DNA of 64,000 nt from Xanthomarina arctica (GTDB taxonomy: Bacteria; Bacteroidota; Bacteroidia; Flavobacteriales; Flavobacteriaceae). The first letter of the stretch is position 1, and each line of letters opens with the position of its first letter. This document shows, piece by piece, positions 16,206 to 26,344 of this stretch. The position numbers and the translations under genes are program-made. A model generated the notes under the pieces. That model ran no database searches. It was not told where the DNA came from and was given only the letters and a program-made list of their open reading frames with translations. Location of the stretch: the NCBI RefSeq assembly GCF_014638915.1, contig NZ_BMFQ01000001.1, positions 1 through 64,000 of the forward strand, written 5' to 3'.

Positions 16206-17756
16206 TTAGTTTGCTATTTCAACAATAACAGCTGAAACTCCTTTTAACTTGTAACCAGAATTCCCTCTAATTTGAGCTTTGATATCAAATATTTGAACGT
16301 TATCTCCACGTTTCGCTTTACGCAATGCGTTTTTAGCTTGACTGTTTAATTTAGTTCCATTAACATCTACAGATGGTTGACCAGGTACTTTAAATTTAAA
16401 CGACGTTACTTGAATTGGTAATTCAAAATCAAAATCGTCTAACATAGCACCAATAGTAGCAATCTCTACAGAGTTACGTGGTAATTTTACAATACCATCT
16501 TGTCCACTAATAGTTCCTGTAGGTTTTGGAATATCTTTAATTCTAAAAGTTGCTCTATCGCTTACTTTAGAACCATCAGGTAAAGTACCGGTAACATTAA
16601 TTAAAATTTCTCTTCCAGTACCAGGGTTGATATTATATTTTCCAACACCAGAACCTTTACTTAAACCAGGAGCACTTGCAGATACGTTATTATCTGAAAT
16701 ACCTGCAAAAGAAATAGTCATCGGGTTAGAAACACCACGATATACTACATTCATTTTATCAGCAGAAATAGTTGCTGAATTCGGTTTAGGCACTACTGCG
16801 TAAGAACTTTTTACCGGAATAGAAATAATGGAATCTCCTTCTTTAAATTGGAATTCTCCAGTAATTTCTCTTTCTCCAACTGCACCTGCAGGGAAGTCTA
16901 AGACAGTTTTACCAGCTTGCATTGATGCAGCAGGTAATTCTTTACCATTAATTATTACTTTATCAGCTTGTAACGTATTATCTTTTTTACCTAAGATAAT
17001 AGTTCCAGTAAAGTTTTCTCCTGAAAAGAAAGCTGTTTTACTTGGTACTACAATAGCGTCAAAGTTTGTTAAAGAAGCCTCTACTTTTAATTTACCCGCT
17101 AACATAGAAGATAAAACTTCAGATTCTGTAGTTTTAACATCCGCTTGTAACTGAGTCATTTTAGTTAAAGAAGCCACTAAAGGAAATCCTTTATAGTTGT
17201 AATCCAACCAGTCAACTTTATTTCCGTCTCTATTAGTAACTGCTTCAGTTGCAAATTTCTTTTGCACATCTGCAGAAATACCAGCCATATCAGGATTTGA
17301 AGCTAACACAGCAACAACACCATCTCTATAGGTTGAAATCTGGTTTAAAAACTCTTGACCTTCTTCTTTTATTTTATCACCTTTAAAGAAATTATCATCT
17401 AAATAATCTCCTTTATCCATGATTTCATAATCTCTAGGGTCATCAACTGTAGCAGTCATTTCACCTTTTAGAGTTTGAATATAAGTATTAAAGTTATTTG
17501 ATAAAGTTGAAATCTGATCAGCTTGCACCATTAATGGTTGGTACTTTGCTGGTTGCTCAGCTACTTTTTCTGCCAAACCTTGCATAAATGCACTATTTCT
17601 TAAAGTCGTTGCTTCATTAGATTCGGTTAATTTTTCATTCATTAATCCAAATGCCGAAAGCACTTCTTTTGACATGTTTAGTGCTAGCATTGCTATAAAC
17701 ACCAAATACATCAAGTTAATCATTTTCTGTCTTGCAGACAATTTTCCTCCTGCCAT
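16206..17756 (-). CDS. gldM: GldM, type IX secretion motor subunit
   Basis: The 516-residue protein starts MAGGKLSARQKMINLMYLV and has one inner-membrane helix at about residues 11-31, then a long periplasmic part with helical (35-215) and beta domains (220-516). This matches GldM, which with GldL forms the proton-driven rotary motor powering type IX secretion and gliding, and spans the periplasm to the GldKN ring. Length agrees with the family. It is co-directional with gldL, 52 bp downstream of it. Confidence 0.95.
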   Translation of the reverse strand: MAGGKLSARQKMINLMYLVFIAMLALNMSKEVLSAFGLMNEKLTESNEATTLRNSAFMQGLAEKVAEQPAKYQPLMVQADQISTLSNNFNTYIQTLKGEMTATVDDPRDYEIMDKGDYLDDNFFKGDKIKEEGQEFLNQISTYRDGVVAVLASNPDMAGISADVQKKFATEAVTNRDGNKVDWLDYNYKGFPLVASLTKMTQLQADVKTTESEVLSSMLAGKLKVEASLTNFDAIVVPSKTAFFSGENFTGTIILGKKDNTLQADKVIINGKELPAASMQAGKTVLDFPAGAVGEREITGEFQFKEGDSIISIPVKSSYAVVPKPNSATISADKMNVVYRGVSNPMTISFAGISDNNVSASAPGLSKGSGVGKYNINPGTGREILINVTGTLPDGSKVSDRATFRIKDIPKPTGTISGQDGIVKLPRNSVEIATIGAMLDDFDFELPIQVTSFKFKVPGQPSVDVNGTKLNSQAKNALRKAKRGDNVQIFDIKAQIRGNSGYKLKGVSAVIVEIAN

Positions 17757-17808
17757 TTCTAATTAGTTTAGTTGTTAATTGTTAAATTAAGTTTAGTTTC
17801 TCAACTAA

Positions 17809-18453
17809 TTAGCTCTTGTTCATTGCAGATAACATTCCTCCATAAACACCATTTAATGATGATAAGTTAGATGCTAAAGACTGCATTTGATCTTTTAATT
17901 TAGTAGCGTTTTCAACAGCTTCTTCATTAATAGTTGCTTGACGGTTAACACTTTCTAATTGTACTTTATAAAGACTATTTAAAGATTCCATTTGTGCAGC
18001 AGCTAAAGATAATTCTTCGCCATATTTTCTAGTAGCAGCAATTGAGTCAACAGTTGGGCTGATGCCTTTTGCAGCTCCTTCGAAATTTTTAATGCTATCA
18101 CCTAAGCTAGTCATTAATTCTGCATCGATTTTAGCTTCTTTTAATAAATTGTCTAATTTTTTAGATAATAACCCATCAGCATCTGTAGGTTGTTGTGCAT
18201 TTTTACCCATTGAAGCACCTCCAGATAATTCTGGATATACTAAAGACCAATCTAATTCATCATCTACAGGTTCGAAAGCAGAAATACCAAATACAATTGC
18301 CTCAGCCACAAGACCAATAGTTAACATGACGTTACCCGTTAATGGTCCTAATTCGAAATGGATAATTTTGAAAAGTGCTCCAACAATTACGATTGATGCT
18401 CCAAATCCGTAAGCCATTGTCATAAATTTCTTAAATGCTCTTGATTGTGCCAT
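17809..18453 (-). CDS. gldL: GldL, type IX secretion motor subunit
   Basis: The 214-residue inner-membrane protein has two helices (about residues 17-31 and 38-58) and a cytoplasmic coiled-coil region after residue 90. The second helix carries Glu51 in LTIGLVAEAIVFG, corresponding to the conserved membrane glutamate implicated in proton flow in GldL homologues. An Ala-Ser-Met-Gly-Lys linker precedes the coiled coil. GldL pairs with GldM. It is the second gene of the operon, 79 bp after gldK. Confidence 0.95.
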   Translation of the reverse strand: MAQSRAFKKFMTMAYGFGASIVIVGALFKIIHFELGPLTGNVMLTIGLVAEAIVFGISAFEPVDDELDWSLVYPELSGGASMGKNAQQPTDADGLLSKKLDNLLKEAKIDAELMTSLGDSIKNFEGAAKGISPTVDSIAATRKYGEELSLAAAQMESLNSLYKVQLESVNRQATINEEAVENATKLKDQMQSLASNLSSLNGVYGGMLSAMNKS

Positions 18454-18532
18454 AATTTTAGTTTTTTTTAGTTAAGTTTAAAGTTTCCTTAAGTTGATTA
18501 ATATTAATTTTTATTGTGGTTGTTATTCTCTT

Positions 18533-19894
18533 TTAGTTGGTTGCATTTTTAGTAACTTCTGTTCCCATGTAATCTTGAACAGTTCTAAAACCAATGTAAC
18601 TTCTTGCAGAATCTGCATATTCGTAATCTCTTGTGCTTACTTGTAAATAGTATTTAACATCTTTCCAAGAACCACCACGAACAACTTTTCTTTGGTTACT
18701 TGCAACGTTTACACTAGGATTGATAGTAGATACAAATTCATATGAAGAAGGATCGTAAGATGCCGCTACCCATTCTGAAACGTTTCCAGCCATATTATAA
18801 AGATTGAAATCGTTTGGCTCATAGGATTGAGCTTCTACAGTATATAATGCTTGATCTGCCGCATAATCTCCTCTTAAAGGTTTGAAGTTGGCCATAAAAC
18901 ATCCTCTATCATTTTTAGTGTAAGGTCCACCCCAAGGATAAGTTGCAGCTTGTAAGCCACCTCTAGCAGCATATTCCCATTCTGCTTCAGATGGTAATCT
19001 ATAAGAATTTACAAAATGTTGTTTTCTTTCTTTTCTTGAAGCATTATGATATAATGTTCTCCATTGACAAAATGCTTTTGCTTGAATCCAAGACACACCA
19101 ACTACTGGATAATCTCCATAAGCATCATGCCAGAAATAATCGTTGTGCATTGGCTCATTATAAGAATAAGCGAAATCTCTAATCCAAGTTGTGGTATCTG
19201 GATAAATTTCTACTTCTTCCTTAACAATAACATCTTTTCTTTTTAAAGTTCTATTTTTGGCTGCTTTTTCAATATCCATGTAAGTATATTGAAATTTGAA
19301 TTTGGTTACATCCCAAGTTCTTTGTCCATTGTAAGATTCCTCTAAAGGAATATACATGGTATCCATAACCTCAGCATAATATTCGTCTGGATAATCTGAA
19401 GTATCAAAAATCAATTCAACATTGTCATTCAATTTACGACCTTCATAACCTGTTGGTCCTAAACCACTGTAGTTATCGTACATATACTTTTCGTATACAG
19501 TCATGTTTTCAGGATCTGAATCTAGAAAAGCATATTCTCCAATACCACCATCTCCAGGAGTTTCTCCAATCTCATCAGCAAGGATTGCTAATTTCGTTCT
19601 AATTGTTGAATCTCTAACCCAGTTAACAAATTGGCGATACTCGCTATTTGTAATTTCTGTTGCATCCATGTAAAATGCTCTAACAGTTACTGTTTTTGAA
19701 GGGGCATCGTTAATACCAGCAAGATCATCGTCTGCTTTACCCATTATAAAAGCGCCACCAGGTACTAATTCCATACCGTAAGGCTTTTCTGGATGCCATT
19801 TTTTTCCTTTCACACCTACTAATTGACCTCTGTCTCCAGAGCCACAACTTACAAGTAGTGCTAAAACTGCGATTAATAAAATAAACTTCTTCAT
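18533..19894 (-). CDS. gldK: GldK, outer-membrane lipoprotein of type IX secretion
   Basis: I place the start at 19894 (453 residues), directly at the lipoprotein signal MKKFILLIAV with lipobox Cys17; 19900 (two codons longer) is equally possible, and the frame is open to 19960. The rest is the formylglycine-generating-enzyme-like fold with RLPSEAEWEYAARGG, GNVSEWVAASYD and VVRGGSWKD motifs, used structurally in GldK. GldK and GldN form the periplasmic ring at the outer membrane. It is the first gene of the gld operon. A 9-bp inverted repeat lies upstream at 20007-20041. Confidence 0.93.
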   Translation of the reverse strand: MKKFILLIAVLALLVSCGSGDRGQLVGVKGKKWHPEKPYGMELVPGGAFIMGKADDDLAGINDAPSKTVTVRAFYMDATEITNSEYRQFVNWVRDSTIRTKLAILADEIGETPGDGGIGEYAFLDSDPENMTVYEKYMYDNYSGLGPTGYEGRKLNDNVELIFDTSDYPDEYYAEVMDTMYIPLEESYNGQRTWDVTKFKFQYTYMDIEKAAKNRTLKRKDVIVKEEVEIYPDTTTWIRDFAYSYNEPMHNDYFWHDAYGDYPVVGVSWIQAKAFCQWRTLYHNASRKERKQHFVNSYRLPSEAEWEYAARGGLQAATYPWGGPYTKNDRGCFMANFKPLRGDYAADQALYTVEAQSYEPNDFNLYNMAGNVSEWVAASYDPSSYEFVSTINPSVNVASNQRKVVRGGSWKDVKYYLQVSTRDYEYADSARSYIGFRTVQDYMGTEVTKNATN

Positions 19895-20006
19895 ATCCAT
19901 AGAAAACTCGAGGTTAATAATTTCGTTTTTGTGTCTTAAAATTTTTAAGAGCGTAAACATATCTATATATTTTCAAAAAAACAACTTTTTTTTAAAAAAA
20001 TTTACG

Positions 20007-20041
20007 TTTCATCGTAAAAAATGTGCGTTTTAACGATGAAA
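20007..20041. promoter_or_regulatory. Inverted repeat upstream of gldK
   Basis: TTTCATCGT (20007-20015) is followed 17 bases later by its reverse complement ACGATGAAA (20033-20041). It lies between the stop of the arginase-like gene and gldK, without a T-run. It could be an operator or an mRNA hairpin; the sequence alone does not decide. Confidence 0.4.
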
Positions 20042-20064
20042 AACATGTTAATTAACATTTGCCC

Positions 20065-21231
20065 TTATACACAGTTCTTTTGCAAGGCCTTATACCAACG
20101 TTCAGGCACCTTGTTATCACAAGCATCTAAATAGTCTTTATGCATGCAAGGTAATAACGTATGTCTTTTTAATTTATTATTTATTTCTGATAAAAAAGGA
20201 ATCTCAATCCACCAGCGTTGTGTTTTTATACTTTTATAAAACACTAGTTCCTGCTCTTCCACTAGAGTTATAAATTTCTGGTAATTACTTTCATTTGAAA
20301 AATCATCGTCTTTAACTCTAAAATTCACTCCTTCAATAAAATACCATATTATTTGTGCAACCAACATGGAAGTACTTGAATCGTCCTTAGAAGGTTTATA
20401 CTCATAAATTCCCAATGAAGATACCTTATTACTTATACCAGCATATCTTGAAATAGCACAAATTTCCTTCCCGTCTAAGCCGTTTGGTGAAATTCTTTGT
20501 CTAGAACTTAATTCGGAAGCTTTTACCGAATTTAAATCGATACTCACAATGTTTGCATCTCTCATTACTGGTTCCACAATAGTGATATCTTGTGAAACTT
20601 GCCCTAATCGATAGGATTCAAAATAAAGCTTATCCATTAAATCTATTTCTTCTTGCGAATTAAAATAGGTTTGATAGCCTACAGTAGCATAATTAAATAG
20701 ATTATATGGTTGGTCTAAAATAATCTTACCAACAAAGCTATCGTTCTTAATAGGCTTTTCAGAATCTCCTAAATCAAATTTACAATCTACATTAACGATA
20801 TTAACCATCGGAGCCAAATCATCGTAAGCACGATAATTAGCATAGGTTAAATCTTGACTTCCTCCAATAATAACAGGTATGATTTTCTTTTGAACTAAAA
20901 TAGTGATGGTCGTCTTTAAGGCAAAATAAGTATCTTCTACAGATTCTCCTTTATTAATATCACCTAAATCCGCAACTGTTTTATGCCAATTTCCAGGAAA
21001 CAATGAGTAAAGTGACTTTCGAATCTCGTCTAAATGAAATTCCTCCCCCATATAATTGACATCACTTCTGTTTTCGAGAACGCCAATAATTGCTATTTGC
21101 ACACCCTCTAATTCAGGAACGCCATGTTGCTTGGAATGTATTTTGATTTTTTTTCCCAGAGTTTGAGGAGACAACAACTCACTATGAGCTAAAACTGCAT
21201 CTGAAACCGGCGAAAGAAAATTAAAATTCAT
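20065..21231 (-). CDS. Arginase-fold protein with degraded metal site
   Basis: The 388-residue product has the ureohydrolase (arginase/agmatinase/formimidoylglutamase) framework, but the metal-binding motifs have changed. The usual GGDHS is GGSQD (residues 123-127, Gln126 in place of His). The usual DAHxD is DCKFD (149-153, Lys151 in place of His). The usual SxDxDxxDP is SIDLNSVKAS (Asn234 in place of Asp). Three of six manganese ligands are therefore missing, so hydrolase activity is doubtful and an automatic formimidoylglutamase label should not be trusted. It lies between topA and gldK on the same strand, which hints at a non-catalytic role, perhaps linked to the gld set. Confidence 0.8.
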   Translation of the reverse strand: MNFNFLSPVSDAVLAHSELLSPQTLGKKIKIHSKQHGVPELEGVQIAIIGVLENRSDVNYMGEEFHLDEIRKSLYSLFPGNWHKTVADLGDINKGESVEDTYFALKTTITILVQKKIIPVIIGGSQDLTYANYRAYDDLAPMVNIVNVDCKFDLGDSEKPIKNDSFVGKIILDQPYNLFNYATVGYQTYFNSQEEIDLMDKLYFESYRLGQVSQDITIVEPVMRDANIVSIDLNSVKASELSSRQRISPNGLDGKEICAISRYAGISNKVSSLGIYEYKPSKDDSSTSMLVAQIIWYFIEGVNFRVKDDDFSNESNYQKFITLVEEQELVFYKSIKTQRWWIEIPFLSEINNKLKRHTLLPCMHKDYLDACDNKVPERWYKALQKNCV

Positions 21232-21258
21232 TAGGTAATTCTTATTATTTAAAAGTAA

Positions 21259-23784
21259 TTATTTCTTTTTAGTCGTTGCTTTCTTTTTAGCTACCGGTTT
21301 CTTTTTTGTAGCAACCTTCTTTTTAGCCGCTTTTTTCTTTGGTGCTTTTTCTTCAATTAAAGCTTTAGCTTCTTCTAAAGTCATTTCAGAAACGTCAACT
21401 GTTTTAGGTAATTCAATTTTTATTTTACCTTGTAACACGTTATGTCTTCCCCAACGAGCCTTTTCTACTTTGATTCCATCTTCCTCCCAGTTATGAATAA
21501 CCTTATCAATATCCTTTTGGATTTTTTCTTCAATCAAAGTTACAATATCATTATCAGATAAATTATCCCAATCATACTTTTTATTGACATTTATAAAGGT
21601 ATTATTCCATTTAATAAATGGTCCAAAACGTCCTTTTCCTTTTTGTACAGGTAAATCCTTATACATATATATAGGAGCATCAGCTTTTTGCTTTTCTTTT
21701 ATCAAAACAATAGCATCTTCAAGCTCTACACTTAAAGCCTCAACGCCTTTTGGCAAGGACACATAAGCTGCACCAAATTTCACATAAGGTCCAAAACGTC
21801 CATTATTCACTTCCACTTCTTCACCTTCGTAAGTTCCTAGATTTTTTGGAAGCTGGAATAAATCCATAGCCTCTTCATAAGAAATGGTGTTAAGTTGTTG
21901 ATCTGGAGATAAACTGGCAAAGGTTGGTTTTTCTTCATCATCTACGGTTCCTATTTGAACCATTGGTCCAAATTTACCTAAACGAACACTTACTTGTTTT
22001 CCTGATTTTGGATCTGTACCTAAAATTCTTTCACCAGATTCTCTATCAGCATTTTCTTGAACATCTTCTACAATAGGATGAAATTCTTTATAGAATTTTT
22101 TCATCATGGTTGTCCAATTCACTTTTCCTTCAGCAATATCATCGAAATCTTCTTCAACTTTAGCTGTGAAGTTATAGTCTAAAACAGCATCAAAGTTTTT
22201 TACCAAAAAGTCAGTTACAATCATTCCAATATCCGTAGGAACTAATTTTCCTTTATCGGAACCTACTTTCTCAGTTAATTCTTGATCTTTTACTAAACCA
22301 TTTTTTAATGTTAATTGCGAATAATTTCGTTCTACGCCATCAACTGCTCCTTTTTCAACATAATTTCTGTTTTGAATGGTTGTAATTGTTGGTGCATATG
22401 TTGACGGTCTACCAATACCTAATTCTTCTAACTGTTTTACCAAAGAAGCTTCTGTATACCTATATGGTGCTCGCGTGTAACGCTCTGTAGCTGTAATATA
22501 ATTATTAAGAAGCACCTCGTTAGTTCTCATAGCTGGCAACATACCTTCTTGCTCAGAATCCTCGTCATCTGTACCTTCTAAATAGACTTTTAAGAAGCCT
22601 TCGAACGTAATAACTTCTCCATTTGCAGTAAAAATCTCACTGTGAGTTGAAGCACTAATTTTCACGTTGGTTCTTTCCAACTCGGCATCGCTCATTTGAG
22701 AAGCAATGGCACGTTTCCAGATTAAATCGTATAATCTAGCTTGATCTCTATCAATATCTACAGAGTGTACTGAAAAATCTGTAGGACGGATGGCCTCATG
22801 CGCTTCTTGTGCGCCTTTAGATTTCCCTTTGTGATTTCTTTGTTGACTGAATTTAGAACCATAAGCACTTTCAATTTCTGCTTGAGCTCCTTTTCTAGCT
22901 TCATCAGATAAGTTAACACTATCCGTTCTCATATAAGTAATTAAACCGGCCTCGTATAAACGTTGTGCCAAGGTCATGGTTTTAGTTACTGAGAAATATA
23001 ATTTTCTAGAGGCTTCTTGCTGTAAAGTTGACGTTGTAAATGGTGCTGCTGGCGATTTCTTCGCTGGCTTTTTCTCTAAATCGGCAACTTTAAAATCTGC
23101 TTTTGCATTTTTTTCTAAAAAGGCTTGGGCGTCTTTTTTAGCTCCAAAATTCTTTGGCAGCTTCGCTTTAAAGGCCTGACCTTCTTCGTTTGCAAACTCA
23201 GCATCTACTCTATAAGATGCCTCTGGTGTAAAGTTTTGAATGTCGCGCTCGCGTTCTACAATTAATCTTACAGAAACAGATTGTACACGTCCAGCGGACA
23301 AACCTCCTTTTACTTTTCTCCAAAGTACAGGAGACAATTCATAACCTACTATTCTATCTAACACACGACGAGCTTGTTGTGCATCTACCAAATCGTAATC
23401 AATTCCTCTTGGATTTTCAATCGCCTTTTGAATAGCCGATTTAGTTATCTCGTGAAAAACAATACGTTTTGTTTTTTCTTTATCTAAGTTTAAAGATTCT
23501 GCTAAGTGCCATGCAATAGCCTCTCCTTCTCGATCCTCATCACTTGCTAACCAAACCATTTCGGCTTTCTTAGCTAAGTCTTTAAGTTTCTTTACAACTG
23601 CTTTTTTATCTTTGGAAACCTCGTATTTTGGTTTAAAATCCCCATCTACATCTACTCCTAATTCTTTTGAAGGTAAGTCTGCAATATGCCCAAAACTAGA
23701 TTCTACCTTGAAATCTTTTCCAAGAAATTTCTCTATGGTTTTGGCCTTTGCAGGTGACTCAACAATTACTAAATTCTTCGCCAT
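21259..23784 (-). CDS. topA: DNA topoisomerase I
   Basis: The 841-residue type IA topoisomerase relaxes negative supercoils. It has an N-terminal Toprim domain (VIVESPAKAKT, with SDEDREGEAIAWHL at residues 81-94) and active-site Tyr284 in GLITYMRTDSVNLS. The C-terminal portion has repeated GRFGPxVKxG-type modules instead of zinc fingers. It ends in a Lys/Ala-rich tail (from residue about 800) that should bind DNA. It lies 27 bp upstream of the arginase-like gene, on the same strand. Confidence 0.97.
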   Translation of the reverse strand: MAKNLVIVESPAKAKTIEKFLGKDFKVESSFGHIADLPSKELGVDVDGDFKPKYEVSKDKKAVVKKLKDLAKKAEMVWLASDEDREGEAIAWHLAESLNLDKEKTKRIVFHEITKSAIQKAIENPRGIDYDLVDAQQARRVLDRIVGYELSPVLWRKVKGGLSAGRVQSVSVRLIVERERDIQNFTPEASYRVDAEFANEEGQAFKAKLPKNFGAKKDAQAFLEKNAKADFKVADLEKKPAKKSPAAPFTTSTLQQEASRKLYFSVTKTMTLAQRLYEAGLITYMRTDSVNLSDEARKGAQAEIESAYGSKFSQQRNHKGKSKGAQEAHEAIRPTDFSVHSVDIDRDQARLYDLIWKRAIASQMSDAELERTNVKISASTHSEIFTANGEVITFEGFLKVYLEGTDDEDSEQEGMLPAMRTNEVLLNNYITATERYTRAPYRYTEASLVKQLEELGIGRPSTYAPTITTIQNRNYVEKGAVDGVERNYSQLTLKNGLVKDQELTEKVGSDKGKLVPTDIGMIVTDFLVKNFDAVLDYNFTAKVEEDFDDIAEGKVNWTTMMKKFYKEFHPIVEDVQENADRESGERILGTDPKSGKQVSVRLGKFGPMVQIGTVDDEEKPTFASLSPDQQLNTISYEEAMDLFQLPKNLGTYEGEEVEVNNGRFGPYVKFGAAYVSLPKGVEALSVELEDAIVLIKEKQKADAPIYMYKDLPVQKGKGRFGPFIKWNNTFINVNKKYDWDNLSDNDIVTLIEEKIQKDIDKVIHNWEEDGIKVEKARWGRHNVLQGKIKIELPKTVDVSEMTLEEAKALIEEKAPKKKAAKKKVATKKKPVAKKKATTKKK

Positions 23785-23898
23785 TTATGATTTTTTAAGG
23801 CTACAAATGTATGTGAAAAAAAATTTATCTACCTAATTAATAAAATATTCAAGTGCTTTTTATCGATTTTTTTTGCTTTTGACGACAAAAATCGCACA

Positions 23899-24666
23899 TT
23901 AAAAACCCGAAATATCATCTATATTATGAACATTATCTTCAATAGAATCGCCAAACCCAACCACTTCCTTATAAATAAAAAACGCAGGCAAATAAACAAT
24001 AGACATTGTAAATAGTAGTCCAATTCCACAAGCCAATATTCCTAACATACCCAAAATTCCAGCTACAAACATGGTTAAAAATGTAATAAACCACTTTTTA
24101 TTGCCTAGCTTAAAACTTATTTTAACAATTTCAATTTCTCCTAAATCTGGATTATGTGCTAAAACCACAGCAAAAAACGACAATGGAATAAAAACATATA
24201 TGTACGGAATTATAAATACAAGCTGCGCAACAATAGCAATACCTGAATAAATAATTCCTAACATAAATACTTTTGAAAAATATTCTTTTTTGAAGAAATA
24301 AAAATAATCATCAGTCTCTGCTTCTCCTGAAACCACTTGTTTGCACATTCTGTAAAAGGCTCCTAAAAAAGCCATTGTTAAAGTTCCAATTAATATGGTT
24401 TGCGGGATGCCATAAATAATATTAGAATAATAAGAGTTATAGAAATTCTCCAAACTAAAGGCTTGTTGTAATGTTACATTTTGAGGAGAAAGTCCAATAA
24501 TTGAAAAAACAAACATAAGACTCAAAGCTGAAGCCATAATTAACAAAATGGTAATAAACCCTTTTAGCCAGATCTTTTTAAAGAGTTCAATAATATTATC
24601 AAAAAGGCTTCCGAAATCTAATTGTTTTGCATTTCTAATTCTTGTTTCTAGTTCTAAGTAGGTCAT
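23899..24666 (-). CDS. Polytopic membrane protein of unknown function
   Basis: The 255-residue product begins with an amphipathic stretch (residues 1-30) and then five or six hydrophobic segments, including residues about 38-60, 95-115, 135-165 and 195-230. It is rich in Ile, Phe and Gly. Flavobacterial homologues are usually left as hypothetical membrane proteins. No transporter motif is visible. It is divergent from miaB. Confidence 0.6.
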   Translation of the reverse strand: MTYLELETRIRNAKQLDFGSLFDNIIELFKKIWLKGFITILLIMASALSLMFVFSIIGLSPQNVTLQQAFSLENFYNSYYSNIIYGIPQTILIGTLTMAFLGAFYRMCKQVVSGEAETDDYFYFFKKEYFSKVFMLGIIYSGIAIVAQLVFIIPYIYVFIPLSFFAVVLAHNPDLGEIEIVKISFKLGNKKWFITFLTMFVAGILGMLGILACGIGLLFTMSIVYLPAFFIYKEVVGFGDSIEDNVHNIDDISGF

Positions 24667-24740
24667 TATTTAATTTTTTAATAGGGTTTAAAAGTAATTA
24701 AATTTTATAATTAGAAAGAGCAATTTTAACACACTGTCAC

Positions 24741-24773
24741 TTTGTCACTTTGCTTAAAATAATTGTATCTTTG
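24741..24773 (+). promoter_or_regulatory. Promoter of miaB
   Basis: TTTG (24741-24744), a 21-bp spacer and TATCTTTG (24766-24773) fit the Bacteroidota consensus. The miaB start lies 57 bp downstream of the -7 box. Confidence 0.7.
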
Positions 24774-24829
24774 CAATTGCTTCTTTTTGCAGGCATGAAA
24801 ATTGACTTAAAATAGTTTTTATTTTAAAT

Positions 24830-26275
24830 ATGGAAAAGGTTATTGACGAAAGCAAACAAGGCGAAAGTCTCGTTTTAGAAAATAAAGAACAAAATACCCG
24901 TAAACTTTATATAGAAAGTTTCGGTTGCGCTATGAATTTCAGCGATAGCGAAATTGTAGCCTCCATACTTTCCGATCAAGGATACAACACAACACAAAAC
25001 CTTGAAGAGGCAGATCTGGTTTTAGTAAACACGTGTTCTATTCGTGATAAAGCAGAACAAACTGTTCGAAAAAGACTTGAAAAATATAATGCTGTAAAAC
25101 GTATCAATCCAAAAATGAAAGTTGGTGTTTTAGGCTGTATGGCAGAACGTTTAAAAAGTAAATTCCTTGAAGAAGAAAAAATTGTAGATTTAGTTGTAGG
25201 TCCCGATGCTTATAAAGATTTACCCAATTTACTTGCAGAAGTTGAAGACGGAAGAGACGCCATAAATGTGATTCTTTCTAAAGAAGAAACCTATGGAGAT
25301 GTTTCGCCAGTACGTTTAAATAGTAATGGTGTTACAGCTTACGTTTCAATTACCCGTGGCTGCGATAACATGTGTACATTTTGTGTGGTGCCTTTTACGA
25401 GAGGTCGCGAAAGAAGTCGGGATCCCCAAAGTATTTTAGAAGAAATAAACGATTTATGGACTAAAGACTTTAAAGAAATTACACTTTTAGGTCAGAATGT
25501 AGACAGTTACCTTTGGTATGGTGGCGGCTTGAAGAAAGATTTCGAAAAAGCTAGCGATTTACAACAAGCAACAGCCGTTAATTTTTCCAATTTATTAGAT
25601 ATGTGCGCCAAAGCATATCCAAAAATGCGAATTCGTTTTTCAACATCAAATCCACAAGATTTAACTTTGGATGTTATTGAAACTATGGCAAAGTACAGCA
25701 ACATTTGCAAGCACATTCATTTACCTGTCCAAAGTGGAAGTAACAGGATTTTAAAAGAAATGAATCGCTTACATACACGCGAAGAATATTTTGCTTTAAT
25801 AGATAATATTAAACGTATCCTTCCGGGATGTGCTATTAGTCAGGATTTAATTGCTGGTTTCCCGACAGAAACAGAACAAGATCATCAAGATACTTTAAGT
25901 TTATTGGACTATGTAAAATACAATTTCGGTTTTATGTATACCTATTCCGAAAGACCGGGAACTATGGCAGAACGCAAGTTGGTAGACGATGTTCCTGAGG
26001 ATGTAAAAAAACGTCGATTGGCAGAAATTGTACAACGACAACGCGAACATGGCGCTATTAGGACTGAAGCATACTTAAATACGGTAGTAGAAGTTTTAAT
26101 TGAAAAGGAATCTAAAAAATCGGATACTGAATGGTCTGGAAGAACCCAACAAAATAGTGTGGCTGTTTTTCCAAAAGAAAATTACAAAATTGGCGATTTA
26201 GTAAAAGTAAAAATAAACGATTGCACCAGCGCAACCTTAATTGGGGTAGCAATAGGATTATCAATGGATAGTTAA
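24830..26275 (+). CDS. miaB: tRNA-2-methylthio-N6-dimethylallyladenosine synthase
   Basis: The 481-residue radical-SAM methylthiotransferase modifies i6A37 of tRNAs. The N-terminal UPF0004 domain has Cys33, Cys69 and Cys103 for one Fe-S cluster. The radical-SAM motif is RGCDNMCTFC with Cys178, Cys182 and Cys185. A C-terminal TRAM domain follows (about 405-475). Length is a little above that of bacterial homologues because of a 20-residue N-terminal extension. It is followed at 70 bp by the sigma-54 activator gene, with a mostly AT spacer. Confidence 0.96.
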   Translation: MEKVIDESKQGESLVLENKEQNTRKLYIESFGCAMNFSDSEIVASILSDQGYNTTQNLEEADLVLVNTCSIRDKAEQTVRKRLEKYNAVKRINPKMKVGVLGCMAERLKSKFLEEEKIVDLVVGPDAYKDLPNLLAEVEDGRDAINVILSKEETYGDVSPVRLNSNGVTAYVSITRGCDNMCTFCVVPFTRGRERSRDPQSILEEINDLWTKDFKEITLLGQNVDSYLWYGGGLKKDFEKASDLQQATAVNFSNLLDMCAKAYPKMRIRFSTSNPQDLTLDVIETMAKYSNICKHIHLPVQSGSNRILKEMNRLHTREEYFALIDNIKRILPGCAISQDLIAGFPTETEQDHQDTLSLLDYVKYNFGFMYTYSERPGTMAERKLVDDVPEDVKKRRLAEIVQRQREHGAIRTEAYLNTVVEVLIEKESKKSDTEWSGRTQQNSVAVFPKENYKIGDLVKVKINDCTSATLIGVAIGLSMDS

Positions 26276-26344
26276 TAATGAATAATTATTCCAAATTAGT
26301 AACAACCATTTTTCATTATTCACTTTTAATTCTTAATTAAATAT

